Positions 8,872 to 17,051 of a DNA stretch of 64,000 nt are shown piece after piece (positions within the stretch are counted from its first letter, which is position 1; every line of letters begins with the position of its first letter). Source of the stretch: Pseudomonas sp. L5B5 (GTDB lineage: Bacteria; Pseudomonadota; Gammaproteobacteria; Pseudomonadales; Pseudomonadaceae); assembly GCF_020520285.1 (NCBI RefSeq), contig NZ_CP084742.1, positions 310,001 to 374,000 on the forward strand, written 5' to 3'. A program made the translations under genes and the position numbers. The notes under the pieces were generated by a model, which worked only from the letters and a program-made list of their open reading frames with translations, did not search any database and was not told the origin of the DNA.

Positions 8872-10133
8872 GGTCGTTCTCCTTGCAGGGACGGTTGCGG
8901 GGCCATGGTGGTCTGGCGCCGGGCCAGCACCGCTGGCGCGGTTTCCTTGAGCAGCAGCGCCAATGCGGCGGCCAGTACGGCGCCGGCGCAGGACATCCAC
9001 ATGACGATCGACAAACCGAAGCGGTCGGCGGCGAAACCGGCGAGGGTCGGGGCGACGAATCCACCCACCAGCTCGCCGATGCCCATGATCAGGCCCAGGG
9101 CGGTGGCCATGACTTCTCGTGGCACCGTTTCCGCCGGAATGGTGGCCATGAACAGGGTGAAGCAGCCCAGCCCGGTGTAGGTCAGCAGCATCAGCACCCC
9201 GAGCATCCACGGCGTGGGCGCGAACAGCAGGGCCAGCGGACAACAGGCCGAGACCAGCGAGAACAGCACCAGGGTCGGGCGCCGGCCGATGCGGTCGGAA
9301 ATGGCCGGTACGCCGAAGCCCCACAGCACCCAGGCGCCGCCCAGGCAGCTCATCACCGTGCCCATGCTGGCCGGACTGTAGCCGCGGACCTTGACCAGGA
9401 AGGTCGGGGTGAAGGAAATCAGCACGATGAACCAGGTCAGGAAGAAACAACTGATCAAGGTGCACAGCAGGATGTTGCGGCTCTTGAGCAACGCCAGCCG
9501 ACTGACGCCGTTGCCGCTCGGGCCCGGTGCAGGTGTTGTGCGGCTGGGCGCATCCGGCTGGACGTAGCGCCAGATCAGCAGGGCGATCAGCAAGCCGGGC
9601 ACCAGCGAGATGATGAACGCATGGCGCCAGCCGTAGGCCTCGGCCAGGGCCACCAGCACCGGCGGACCGATCACCGCACCCAGCAGGCCGGCGGCCGAGC
9701 CTTGCAGCAGGCCCATGTTCAGGCCCCGGCGGTGGGGCGAGGAAGCTTCTACCATCAGCGATTGCGACAGCGGCAGGATCGGCCCTTCGGCCAGCCCCAT
9801 GATGGCGCGAAACAGCAGCAGGCTGAGAAAACCGGTGACCAGCCCCGACAGCGCCGAGCACAGCGAGAACAGCAGCACCGCGACGATCAAAAGCGGCTTG
9901 CGCCGCCCGCGCCGGTCGGACCAGGCCCCCACCAGCGCCCCGGAAACCGCCCAGGCCAGGGCCAGCACCGACGACAGCAGGCCCAGGTGGCGATTGCTCA
10001 GTTGCAACTCGTCGGCCATGAAAGGGAACAGGAAGGACAGCGCCAGGCGGTCGAAAAACACGAAACCGAAGGTCAGGAACAGCACCCCCAGCAAAGTGTT
10101 CTCGTAGCTGGCCTTGTTGTTTTTATAAGCCAT
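8868..10133 (-). CDS. MFS transporter, uptake of organic nutrient
   Basis: A 421-residue major facilitator with about 12 hydrophobic segments. The start MAYKNNKASYENTLLG at 10133 is preferred over a long upstream extension because the extension has no helix or ribosome-binding site. 'GAWSDRRGRRKPL' near residue 80 is the MFS loop 2-3 signature, and 'AISDRIGRRPTLV' repeats it in the second half. It resembles uptake members handling organic acids or aromatics more than drug exporters. It lies between the DAD-type dioxygenase gene (32-bp gap) and the alcohol dehydrogenase gene (4-bp overlap), so it is probably the operon's inner-membrane importer. Confidence 0.85.
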   Translation of the reverse strand: MAYKNNKASYENTLLGVLFLTFGFVFFDRLALSFLFPFMADELQLSNRHLGLLSSVLALAWAVSGALVGAWSDRRGRRKPLLIVAVLLFSLCSALSGLVTGFLSLLLFRAIMGLAEGPILPLSQSLMVEASSPHRRGLNMGLLQGSAAGLLGAVIGPPVLVALAEAYGWRHAFIISLVPGLLIALLIWRYVQPDAPSRTTPAPGPSGNGVSRLALLKSRNILLCTLISCFFLTWFIVLISFTPTFLVKVRGYSPASMGTVMSCLGGAWVLWGFGVPAISDRIGRRPTLVLFSLVSACCPLALLFAPTPWMLGVLMLLTYTGLGCFTLFMATIPAETVPREVMATALGLIMGIGELVGGFVAPTLAGFAADRFGLSIVMWMSCAGAVLAAALALLLKETAPAVLARRQTTMAPQPSLQGERP

Positions 10134-10165
10134 TAGGATTCTCCGCACGCAGGTCGGGACAGGGA

Positions 10166-10699
10166 TCAGCGAAACAGGGTGTCGATATGGGCCGCGCCCA
10201 GGCCGATCTTTTCGTAGTGCGCGCGGCACAGGGCGATGTAGGAATGCACGTCGAAGTAACCGTCGGGCTCGCCCTGTTCGTCGAGCCAGATCAGCGGGCC
10301 CTTGACGATGAAGAACACGCGCATCGGCTGCTCATGTTCGTAGGCCACCAGGGTGTGACCCTCGCCCGGGGTCTCGTAGACGAAGTCGCCGGCGGTGGCC
10401 GTCCAGTCGTGTTCCAGGTAGCCCCACTTGCCGGACAGCGTGTAGGCGAAGACTTCGTGGGGGTGGTAGTGGCGATTGACCAGCCCGGCGCTGCGGGCCA
10501 TGAGGATGTCGCACCAGCGGTTCTCGCTGGGGGAGATCCACAGCGGCCGCGAGGACACGGTCTCGGTGAAGGGCACGTACAGGCTCAGGTCGTCGCTGGC
10601 GGCGTTGGGCAGGTAGACCTCGGGCTTGGCGTCGGGCTTGAAGCAGTTGGCGATGGGCAGCAGGTCTTTCCAGAACTCTCGGGTGGCGGCTTCAGGCAT
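10166..10699 (-). CDS. Cupin dioxygenase, 2,4'-dihydroxyacetophenone dioxygenase family
   Basis: A 177-residue ChrR-like single-domain cupin. DAD enzymes use non-haem Fe(II) and O2 to split the C-C bond of 2,4'-dihydroxyacetophenone into 4-hydroxybenzoate and formate. The expected 3-His/1-Glu metal set is visible: His77 and His79 in 'NRHYHPHE', Glu96 in 'GYLEHDW', and His115 in 'PGEGHTLV'. Length and spacing match the family. It is the first gene of the leftward operon and is divergent from an AraC regulator at 10987. Context (diol-type alcohol dehydrogenase, GMC oxidase, porin, importer) supports cleavage of an alpha-hydroxyketone. The true substrate may be aryl or alkyl. Confidence 0.82.
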   Translation of the reverse strand: MPEAATREFWKDLLPIANCFKPDAKPEVYLPNAASDDLSLYVPFTETVSSRPLWISPSENRWCDILMARSAGLVNRHYHPHEVFAYTLSGKWGYLEHDWTATAGDFVYETPGEGHTLVAYEHEQPMRVFFIVKGPLIWLDEQGEPDGYFDVHSYIALCRAHYEKIGLGAAHIDTLFR

Positions 10700-10794
10700 G
10701 CTCGGGCTCTCTTGTGATGGTGGTGTCGCTGAGGCAGCGACAGCGACAGCGGGGCTGACAGCACGACTCTAGGCCTGCGCAGGGAGGGCGGTTT

Positions 10795-10831
10795 GTCCGT
10801 ATCGGACCGCTTTGTTGTCGATTTCGGACGG
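10795..10831. promoter_or_regulatory. AraC-type direct-repeat operator between cupin operon and its regulator
   Basis: The decamers TATCGGACCG at 10800-10809 and TTTCGGACGG at 10822-10831 are direct repeats 22 bp apart, the two-turn spacing usual for AraC-family dimers. The left copy is also part of an inverted GTCCG-tat-CGGAC (10795-10807). The repeats sit in the 287-bp gap between the leftward cupin operon and the rightward AraC gene, where the operon promoter should be. Assignment to the adjacent regulator is inference. Confidence 0.45.
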
Positions 10832-10986
10832 TTGCGCCCGGGCCACGTCCGGTGGGCGGAGGCAGTTGACAGGGCAGATGCTTCAGATGTTAATGAATGC
10901 CCGCAAGCCGCGAGTTTCGTGGCGTGCGGTGCCTGGGCGGAGCCTTGCCGTCCAGGGAACATCTCGCCGCCATGAGAAGAACAACA

Positions 10987-11961
10987 ATGTCTCCATGCGC
11001 CTTGCTCGAAACCCGCCACGCCAGCACCCAGGCCGTCGACCAGGACCTGCGCCTGGCGTTCTGGGAGGACTACAACGCCAGCACCCTGGTGGGGCTCAAG
11101 TGCAACTCCTACGCCGAGAGCGGCTTCACCGCCCGCCAGGACAACCTGCAATTGAGCGCCATGCGCCTGGCCCGCATCGTCGGCAACGAACATGTGGTGG
11201 AGCGTGACAGCTCGATGATCCGCGGGGTGCCCAAGGAATCGATCTTCGTCTCCCTGGTCACCGGCAGCGGCTCGTTCTTCTACCAGGGCGGTGCCTGCCA
11301 GGTGCTGGCGCCGGGGGAGCTGATGGTCTATCGCACCGACAAGCCCTACCTGTTCGGTTTCTCCGGGGCCATGCGCCAGTTCATCTTCGACATTTCCCAG
11401 GAACAGTTCGCCCGGCGCTGCCTGCGCCGTTTCGACCAGCCATTGAAGATCGGCGTGGAGGGCGGCGCCCAGCGCCTGCTGTTGCGGACCCTGGCCGAGC
11501 GTACCCGGGGGTTCTTCCAGCAGCCCTTGTGCGGCCAGGCCGAGGACTACCAGGAACAGGCCTTCGAGTTGCTGGCCAGCCTGATCGCCGGGCAGGTGGA
11601 GCAGCGGCCGATCAATGCTTTGAGCGCTTCCTACCTGTTGGCGGCCAAGCAGTACATTCAGGAGCACCTGGCCGACCCGCAACTGAGTTGCGAGCGGGTA
11701 GCGGCGCAGACCGGTGTTTCCGTGCGTCACCTGGCCCGGCTGTTCGCCCTGGAAGACCAGGTGCCCAGCCGCTTCATCCTGGAGAAACGCCTGCAGCAGG
11801 CCCACCAACTGTTGTGCAGCCCCCAGGGGGCAGGCCTGGATATCAGCGAGATCGCCTATCGTCATGGCTTTGCCAGCCAGGCCCACTTTGCCCGGGCCTT
11901 CAAGGCGCGCTACCAGCGCACGGCCAGCGAAGCTAGGCGCTACGGCCCCTCGGACGCCTGA
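10987..11961 (+). CDS. AraC-family transcriptional regulator
   Basis: A 324-residue regulator of the 'AraC_binding_2' (FeaR-like) type. The N-terminal ligand-binding half is about residues 15-190 and contains 'GSGSFFYQGG' and 'LAPGELMVYRTDKPYLFGFSG'. The C-terminal two-HTH domain is about 215-320: 'LSCERVAAQTGVSVRHLARLF' and 'ISEIAYRHGFASQAHFARAFK'. An alternative start at 10972 adds five residues; 10987 has the better-placed GAGAAG. It is transcribed away from the cupin-MFS-ADH-porin-GMC operon and is the obvious local activator. FeaR-type regulators respond to aromatic aldehydes or acids. A hairpin spans its stop codon. Confidence 0.87.
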   Translation: MSPCALLETRHASTQAVDQDLRLAFWEDYNASTLVGLKCNSYAESGFTARQDNLQLSAMRLARIVGNEHVVERDSSMIRGVPKESIFVSLVTGSGSFFYQGGACQVLAPGELMVYRTDKPYLFGFSGAMRQFIFDISQEQFARRCLRRFDQPLKIGVEGGAQRLLLRTLAERTRGFFQQPLCGQAEDYQEQAFELLASLIAGQVEQRPINALSASYLLAAKQYIQEHLADPQLSCERVAAQTGVSVRHLARLFALEDQVPSRFILEKRLQQAHQLLCSPQGAGLDISEIAYRHGFASQAHFARAFKARYQRTASEARRYGPSDA

Positions 11962-11967
11962 GGGGCC
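11944..11967. terminator. Hairpin over the AraC stop codon, convergent genes
   Basis: GGCCCCTC (11944-11951) and GAGGGGCC (11960-11967) are perfectly complementary around an 8-nt loop. The stem contains the stop codon of the AraC gene and lies between two convergent genes. There is no T-run, so it may act as a weak bidirectional terminator or a transcript-end stabiliser. Confidence 0.4.
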
Positions 11968-11982
11968 GGGCCGCCGAGCGAT

Positions 11983-13116
11983 TCAGCCGGCGGCGGTCTG
12001 CAGTGCCCGGGCCTGCTGGTCCAGCAACTGGCGTTGCAGGGCCAGGGCCGGTTCCTTGGGTTGTTGCAGGCGCACGAACTCCAGCATCGGGTCGGTGACC
12101 TCGGTGCGAATCCCCGACAATGCCTCCAGGGTGGCCAGGCCGCAGAACGGCACATAGGCTTCCGAGTAACCGCCCTCGTGCACCAGCACCAGGCGCCCGC
12201 CGCACAGGCGTTCGGCGGTATCGCGCAGGCACTGGGTCATTTCGCGAAACGACTCGCTGTGCAGCAGCATCCGCGCTAGCGGGTCCACGGCGTTGGCGTC
12301 GTAGCCGCAGGCGACGATGATCAACTGTGGCCCGAAGCGCTCCAGCGCCGGCACCACGATGCGCTGCATGGCCTGCAGGTAGGCATCGTGGCCGCCGCCG
12401 GGCAGCAGGGGGATGTTGATGTTGTAGCCCAGGCCCGGGCCGCGCCCACGGTCCTGATCACCGCCATAACTGGGCGGGAAGCAGCCGTCCTGGTGCAGGG
12501 ACAGGGTCAGTACATCGGCCCGTTCCTCGAAGATCGCCTGGGTGCCATTGCCGTGGTGCACGTCCCAGTCGACCACCGCTACCTTGCCCAGGCCGTGGCG
12601 GGCCTTGGCGACCTCGATGGCGATGGCGATGTTGGCCAGGAAGCAGAACCCCATGGCCTGGTCGGCCAGGCAGTGGTGCCCCGGTGGCCGGGACAGGGCG
12701 TAGGCGTTGTCGGCCTCGCCGCTGAGCACCGCATCCACCGCGGCGATGGCCAGCCCGGCGGACAACTTGGCGATTTCATAACTGCCGGGCCCCACCGGCG
12801 CCTGGTCGCCCAGGTCGCCGCCGCCGGCATCGCTCAGGGCCTTGAAGCGCTCCAGGTAGGCGGCGCCGTGGACCCGCAGCAGGTCCTGGTCGCTGGCCGG
12901 TTCGGCGCTGCGCAGTTGCAGTTGCCGGGTCAGCCCGCTGACATCCATCAGGCTTTTCAGCCGGCGCTTGGTTTCCGGCGACTCGGCATGCCCGGCCGCG
13001 GCCGGTGGCTGCACCCAACCGCCTACCGGCAGGGTCAGGCTGTGGGGGCTGGCGCTGTGCCACAGGCACAGTTCATCGAAGAAAAACGCGGTTTTGCAGG
13101 TCATGGTGACATCCAT
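11983..13116 (-). CDS. Class II histone deacetylase-like amidohydrolase
   Basis: A 377-residue zinc amidohydrolase of the HDAC/acetylpolyamine-amidohydrolase superfamily. All key elements are present: tandem catalytic His147-His148 in 'RPPGHHC', zinc ligands Asp185 and His187 in 'DWDVHHGNG' and Asp273 in 'CGYDAN', and 'HEGGYSEAY' near residue 314. Bacterial members remove acetyl or longer acyl groups from amides such as acetylated polyamines, or from small esters. A second start 12 bp further in (MTCKTAFFF) is possible. It is the downstream member of a leftward group with an MFS gene (15-bp gap), an outer-membrane protein and a LuxR regulator, which suggests work on an imported acylated compound. 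Confidence 0.88.
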   Translation of the reverse strand: MDVTMTCKTAFFFDELCLWHSASPHSLTLPVGGWVQPPAAAGHAESPETKRRLKSLMDVSGLTRQLQLRSAEPASDQDLLRVHGAAYLERFKALSDAGGGDLGDQAPVGPGSYEIAKLSAGLAIAAVDAVLSGEADNAYALSRPPGHHCLADQAMGFCFLANIAIAIEVAKARHGLGKVAVVDWDVHHGNGTQAIFEERADVLTLSLHQDGCFPPSYGGDQDRGRGPGLGYNINIPLLPGGGHDAYLQAMQRIVVPALERFGPQLIIVACGYDANAVDPLARMLLHSESFREMTQCLRDTAERLCGGRLVLVHEGGYSEAYVPFCGLATLEALSGIRTEVTDPMLEFVRLQQPKEPALALQRQLLDQQARALQTAAG

Positions 13117-13131
13117 CGTTCAAGAAAACGG

Positions 13132-14298
13132 TTACGAGCGGGTCGGTCGGCAGCCCAGGACCAGGGCCAGGGACAGCAGGGTGAAGGTGGCGCCGGCCAG
13201 CAGCAGGCCCTGGAAGCCGCCGCTGCTTTCGATCAGGCGCCCGGCCAGGGCGGGGCCGATGGCCAGGCCAACGCTGATCACCAGGTTGGAGGCATTCATC
13301 AGCCGCCCGCTGCGATCCATCTGCGCCATGCGCGCCAGGACCAGCGGCAGGATGAAGGTCCAGGTGAACTTGAATACCAGCGCCGCCAGGGCGAAGCGTG
13401 CCAGTTGCGGTTGCCCGTACAGCAACAGCACCGAGCCGGCCATCAGGCCATAGCCCAGCCACAGCAGGCGGCTACCGGGCAGGCGATCACCGAACAGGGT
13501 GGCGCACAGGGCGCCGATGATGCCCATCAAGGTGGCGATGGCCAGGATGTCGCCGCTGGCCTGGGCTGAAAGCCCGGCCTGGCTGCCGATGGCGCCGATG
13601 AACGTCCAGACTCCGCTCAGGCTGATGTAGAAGGTCAGGATGCCGAGGATGCCCAGGCCGGCCTTGAGCCAGGAGATCGGCGGGGTGGGCGTGGCGGCCT
13701 CCAGCGGCGGTTCGGCGCCGGCGGGAAAGCAGCGCGCCAGGGGCAGGCAGCCCACCATCAGCAGCGCCAGGATCAGGTAGCAGGCGCCCAGGCCGAAATG
13801 CTCGAACAGCGGCGGCAGCAGGCTCAGGCCAACGGCGCCCAGTACCAGTTGGCCCATCACCCAGAAACCGTAGGCACGACTGGGGTTGGGGCTGGCAGCG
13901 GCACTGGCCAGGCAGATGATCATCAGCGAGCCACCCGCCAGGGCGCTGCAAAAGCGCGCCACCAGCAGCAGTGAATAGTCGTGGACCTGCATCGACAGCA
14001 GGTTGGCGCCGATGAACAGCAGGGCGCTGCACAGGGCCGTGCGGCGCCAGTCCAGGTGCTTGAGCCACCAGATGGCGGGCAAGGTGGCCAGGCTCATGGC
14101 GCCCAGTTCGGTGCTGAACAGGTCGCCGATCTGGCTCGGGCTCAGCTGCCATTGGCTGGCCAGCTGCGCGGCGATGGCCGGGGCCATCAGCAGTACCGCA
14201 GGCGTGATGGCGGCGAACAGGACGATGGCCGCCAGTCGCCCCAGGGGCTGGTGGGCCAAGAGGGCGGTGTCGCTCAGGGCAGGGGTGCGGGTGTTCAT
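13132..14298 (-). CDS. MFS transporter
   Basis: A 388-residue major facilitator starting MNTRTPALSD after an AGGAAA site. About 12 hydrophobic helices are visible, with a central loop near residues 190-205 and 'LFGDRLPGSRLL' as a diverged loop 8-9 motif. The loop 2-3 motif is weak ('WWLKHLDWRRTAL'), so it is an outlier in the family. It lies between an amidohydrolase gene (15-bp gap) and an outer-membrane protein gene (25-bp gap), all leftward. It probably moves the compound that the amidohydrolase acts on; direction of transport cannot be told. Confidence 0.82.
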   Translation of the reverse strand: MNTRTPALSDTALLAHQPLGRLAAIVLFAAITPAVLLMAPAIAAQLASQWQLSPSQIGDLFSTELGAMSLATLPAIWWLKHLDWRRTALCSALLFIGANLLSMQVHDYSLLLVARFCSALAGGSLMIICLASAAASPNPSRAYGFWVMGQLVLGAVGLSLLPPLFEHFGLGACYLILALLMVGCLPLARCFPAGAEPPLEAATPTPPISWLKAGLGILGILTFYISLSGVWTFIGAIGSQAGLSAQASGDILAIATLMGIIGALCATLFGDRLPGSRLLWLGYGLMAGSVLLLYGQPQLARFALAALVFKFTWTFILPLVLARMAQMDRSGRLMNASNLVISVGLAIGPALAGRLIESSGGFQGLLLAGATFTLLSLALVLGCRPTRS

Positions 14299-14323
14299 GG
14301 ACAGGTTTCCTGTGGCAAGGGGG

Positions 14324-15196
14324 TCAGAACACATGGACCAGGCGCAACAGCGCGTCGGTGCCGGCGAAACCGTTGTCGGTGGCGACATTGCGCGACAGGC
14401 TGAACATCAGCTGGTTGCGCGAGTCCAGCCAGTGGCCGAGCTCGAAACCGGCCTGGGTGTAGCGTCGGTGGGTGTCGTCGATGCGCCGGTCGTCGATGCG
14501 CAGTTCGCCGCCGTCGGCGTGAATCAGCCGCAGGGCGCCAAAGGTGCTGGGAGTGAAGTCGTAGGAGGCGAAGGCTTGCAGGCGGTACAGCGGGTCTTGC
14601 TTGAGGTCGCTGCCCAGGTAGTCGTTGTTGGTGCCGTAGAACTGGGCCTCGAGATTGGCCTCCAGGACCCACTTCTCGCCCAGGCCCTGGGTGTAGTTGT
14701 AGACGAAGGTGGCGCCCCAGCGATTGGCCCCTGGCGACACTCCCGGATCGCGGCTGTGGTACTCGCCTACCGGCAGCGTGATCAGGGTCAGCAAGCCGCT
14801 GTAGGTGCGACTTTGCGGTTGGTTGATGAAGAACAGCGTGCCGCCCACCTGCGGGTCGCCGAACCCGCTCTCCTGGCTGTGGTGCGCGGCGCCGGGCAGG
14901 TGTGCCTCGGTGTCGACGAAGGGCACGATGAACTGCGGGGTGCAGAGGGTTGCGCACAGGTCGCTGAAGAACACCTGGCGGTAGGCCATGGCATTGACCC
15001 GCAGGTCGGCCTTGCCGGTGGTGTCGGCCGGGCCGTGGAAACTGTCGGCGCGGGTGGCGGGCAGGTACAGCACGCCGAGGCTGGTGCCCACCGGGGCGCC
15101 GAAGAAGTCCCGGGCGTTGAGGTCCGCGGCCTGGGACGCCAGGCTGGCCAGGGCGCTGGCCAGGGCCAGGGTGGTACGGGTGAGATTGCGGGTCAT
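14324..15196 (-). CDS. Outer-membrane channel-like protein of the phenol meta-pathway (MetA/SphA-like) family
   Basis: A 290-residue exported protein. MTRNLTRTTLALASALASLASQA is a signal peptide, and the mature chain shows alternating beta-strand patterning ending 'GTDALLRLVHVF', with the terminal Phe typical of outer-membrane barrels. 'GDPQVGGTLFFI' and 'LPVGEYHSRDPGVSPGANRW' fit the 'meta-pathway phenol degradation' barrel family, thought to admit hydrophobic or aromatic nutrients. It sits between the LuxR regulator and the MFS gene, so the group has both an outer- and an inner-membrane transporter. The family call is moderately sure; the substrate is unknown. Confidence 0.72.
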   Translation of the reverse strand: MTRNLTRTTLALASALASLASQAADLNARDFFGAPVGTSLGVLYLPATRADSFHGPADTTGKADLRVNAMAYRQVFFSDLCATLCTPQFIVPFVDTEAHLPGAAHHSQESGFGDPQVGGTLFFINQPQSRTYSGLLTLITLPVGEYHSRDPGVSPGANRWGATFVYNYTQGLGEKWVLEANLEAQFYGTNNDYLGSDLKQDPLYRLQAFASYDFTPSTFGALRLIHADGGELRIDDRRIDDTHRRYTQAGFELGHWLDSRNQLMFSLSRNVATDNGFAGTDALLRLVHVF

Positions 15197-15333
15197 GAGC
15201 GGTGCGTCTCTTGTTGGAATTGTTGTTCGGCGAAGTGCTCGCCGGCACACGGCAGTGGCTTGGAAAAGGGCAAAGGCTGCCCGGGGCCGTCAAAGGCGAC
15301 AGCGCGAGTTGCAACGGCAGAGGGTGTTGGTTG

Positions 15334-16311
15334 TCAGTCGGGCGGGGCGTGCAGCAACTGGGCGATGCGGGCCTTGTCCTTGACCCCGAGCTTGCTGTAG
15401 ATGGCGCGGATGTGATGGCGCACGGTGTTGGGCGACATGCCCAGCTCGCGCGCCACTTCCTTGTAGGTCTTGCCGTCGCCGAAACCCTGGGCGACTTCGT
15501 TTTCCCGGGGACTGAGCTGGGGCAGCAGGGTGCGGCTGCGGGCGGCCAGCAGGAACAGGTCGCCCACCGCCGTGGATTCCACCTGCAGGCATTTGCCTTC
15601 GTAGCCACCCAGCTCCAGCGGCTGCGGCAGTTGCGGGCCGTTCCAGTGCGGCCATTGGTTGAGCAGCAGTTCGACGAAGCCGCTTTCGGCGCATTGCAGC
15701 ACACCCCGTCGATCGCACACGGCCAGGGCCAGGTTGCGCGGTCGGGTGAGCTGCTCGCGAGTGGCGACCAGGGTGCGGATCTGGTTGGCCGAGACCGCTG
15801 CCACCAGGTGCAGCATCAGGTTGTCCAGCAGCTCGCGGTCGTCGTCGTTGAAGCGCGGCGCGCCGGGCTGGCGGTACAGGGCCAGGTGGCTGCTCAGGTG
15901 GGTATGGGGATCGGTGTGCACCACGCACAACAGCTCGCCGATGTTGTACAGGCGCCCCAGCCAGTTGAGGCCGGCGCCATTGTCCGGGTCGGCCATGTCG
16001 ACGATCACCGCCCGCCCCGGGACCTGGTGGACCCGGCGCACCGTGACATCGACGTGGCGGATCGATTGCCAGTCCGGCAGGTAGCTGGGGGGCAGGCGGT
16101 ACAGGTAGCAGCTGTGCTCGTCCGGTATGCCGTCCACCAGGGCCGAACGCCCCCACCAGGCACTGTCGAAGGGCAGCAACCGGGCGATGCGGGCCAGGGC
16201 ATGCGGGTGCAGGTGCTCGATGTCCTTGTTCTGGGCCAGTTGCTGCAAGGCCAGGACCAGCTCGCTGAAGGCTTGCAGGCGGCCCGACGAAGGGGCTTGG
16301 GATCGACTCAT
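15334..16311 (-). CDS. LuxR-family transcriptional regulator (solo)
   Basis: A 325-residue regulator starting MSRSQAPSSG. Residues 1-255 form an undefined sensor region, possibly GAF/PAS-like ('LLPFDSAWWGRS', 'LLDNLMLHLVAAVS'). Residues 262-325 form a GerE/LuxR HTH: 'LSPRENEVAQGFGDGKTYKEVA' then 'SPNTVRHHIRAIYSKLGV'. It is not an acyl-homoserine-lactone receptor by visible motifs and there is no luxI nearby. The gene lies 137 bp upstream of the outer-membrane protein gene in the same direction, so it probably controls that gene, the MFS gene and the amidohydrolase gene. Gene set and regulator are separated from hpaC by 170 bp. Confidence 0.84.
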   Translation of the reverse strand: MSRSQAPSSGRLQAFSELVLALQQLAQNKDIEHLHPHALARIARLLPFDSAWWGRSALVDGIPDEHSCYLYRLPPSYLPDWQSIRHVDVTVRRVHQVPGRAVIVDMADPDNGAGLNWLGRLYNIGELLCVVHTDPHTHLSSHLALYRQPGAPRFNDDDRELLDNLMLHLVAAVSANQIRTLVATREQLTRPRNLALAVCDRRGVLQCAESGFVELLLNQWPHWNGPQLPQPLELGGYEGKCLQVESTAVGDLFLLAARSRTLLPQLSPRENEVAQGFGDGKTYKEVARELGMSPNTVRHHIRAIYSKLGVKDKARIAQLLHAPPD

Positions 16312-16481
16312 GGCGTTGTACCTCGGGGCGACGTTGTTATTGTTTTCGTCACTGAAGGATGAACGGCCGGTACGCCCGGGTAGGCGTGGGCAGGGCCTGG
16401 GTCGAGTATCGGCGCCCGGACCGCTGGCCGCCATCCTACAGATGCAGGAGGTGGCGCGGGGTCCGGGCCGGGAGGCGGGGG

Positions 16482-16994
16482 TCAGGCAGCCTGGCAGGGC
16501 CGGGGCAGGCGGTGGAAGCTGCGGCTGAAGTACACCAGCGAATCGCCGCGCTCCTGCACGCTGATCTCGTCGAGCTCCACCAGCATCAGCGAGTGGGTGC
16601 CGATCTCCTGGACCTCGGTGATCCGCCCCTGCAGGCTGGCCAGGGCACTTTCCAGTACCGGCAGGGCTTGCAGGCCGTCGCGCCAGGGGTGCAGGCCGAA
16701 GCGCTGGTCCATGGCCACGCCGGTCATGCCGGCGAAGTGCCGGGCCAGTTCCTCGTGTTCGCCGCTGAGGATGTTCACGCACAGCCGGCCATTGCCCTTG
16801 AACACCGGGTTCAGGGCGCTGTTGCGGTTGACGCAGACCATCAGCGTCGGCGGGCTGTCGGTGATCGAGCACACGGCGGTGGCGGTGATGCCGCAGCGCC
16901 CGGCCGGGCCGTTGCTGGTGATGACGTTGACCGCTGCGGTCATGTGCGCCATGGCATTGCGAAAGGCAAGTTGCTTGGGATCGAGTACGGACAT
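16482..16994 (-). CDS. hpaC: 4-hydroxyphenylacetate 3-monooxygenase, flavin reductase component
   Basis: A 170-residue NAD(P)H:flavin oxidoreductase that supplies FADH2 to HpaB. The flavin-reductase-like split-barrel fold is marked by 'FRNAMAHMTAAVNVITSNG' at the N-terminus, 'GITATAVCSITDSPPTLMVCVN' near residue 35, and 'LCVNILS' near 75. The final part 'SLMLVELDEISV' belongs to the fold. It lies 57 bp downstream of hpaB, same strand, presumably cotranscribed. Length is standard for HpaC. Confidence 0.93.
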   Translation of the reverse strand: MSVLDPKQLAFRNAMAHMTAAVNVITSNGPAGRCGITATAVCSITDSPPTLMVCVNRNSALNPVFKGNGRLCVNILSGEHEELARHFAGMTGVAMDQRFGLHPWRDGLQALPVLESALASLQGRITEVQEIGTHSLMLVELDEISVQERGDSLVYFSRSFHRLPRPCQAA

Positions 16995-17051
16995 GGGCGT
17001 TCTCCGAAGGCATGACCGGTGGCGAGGGAGCAGGCCCCTCGCCATGCAGGG

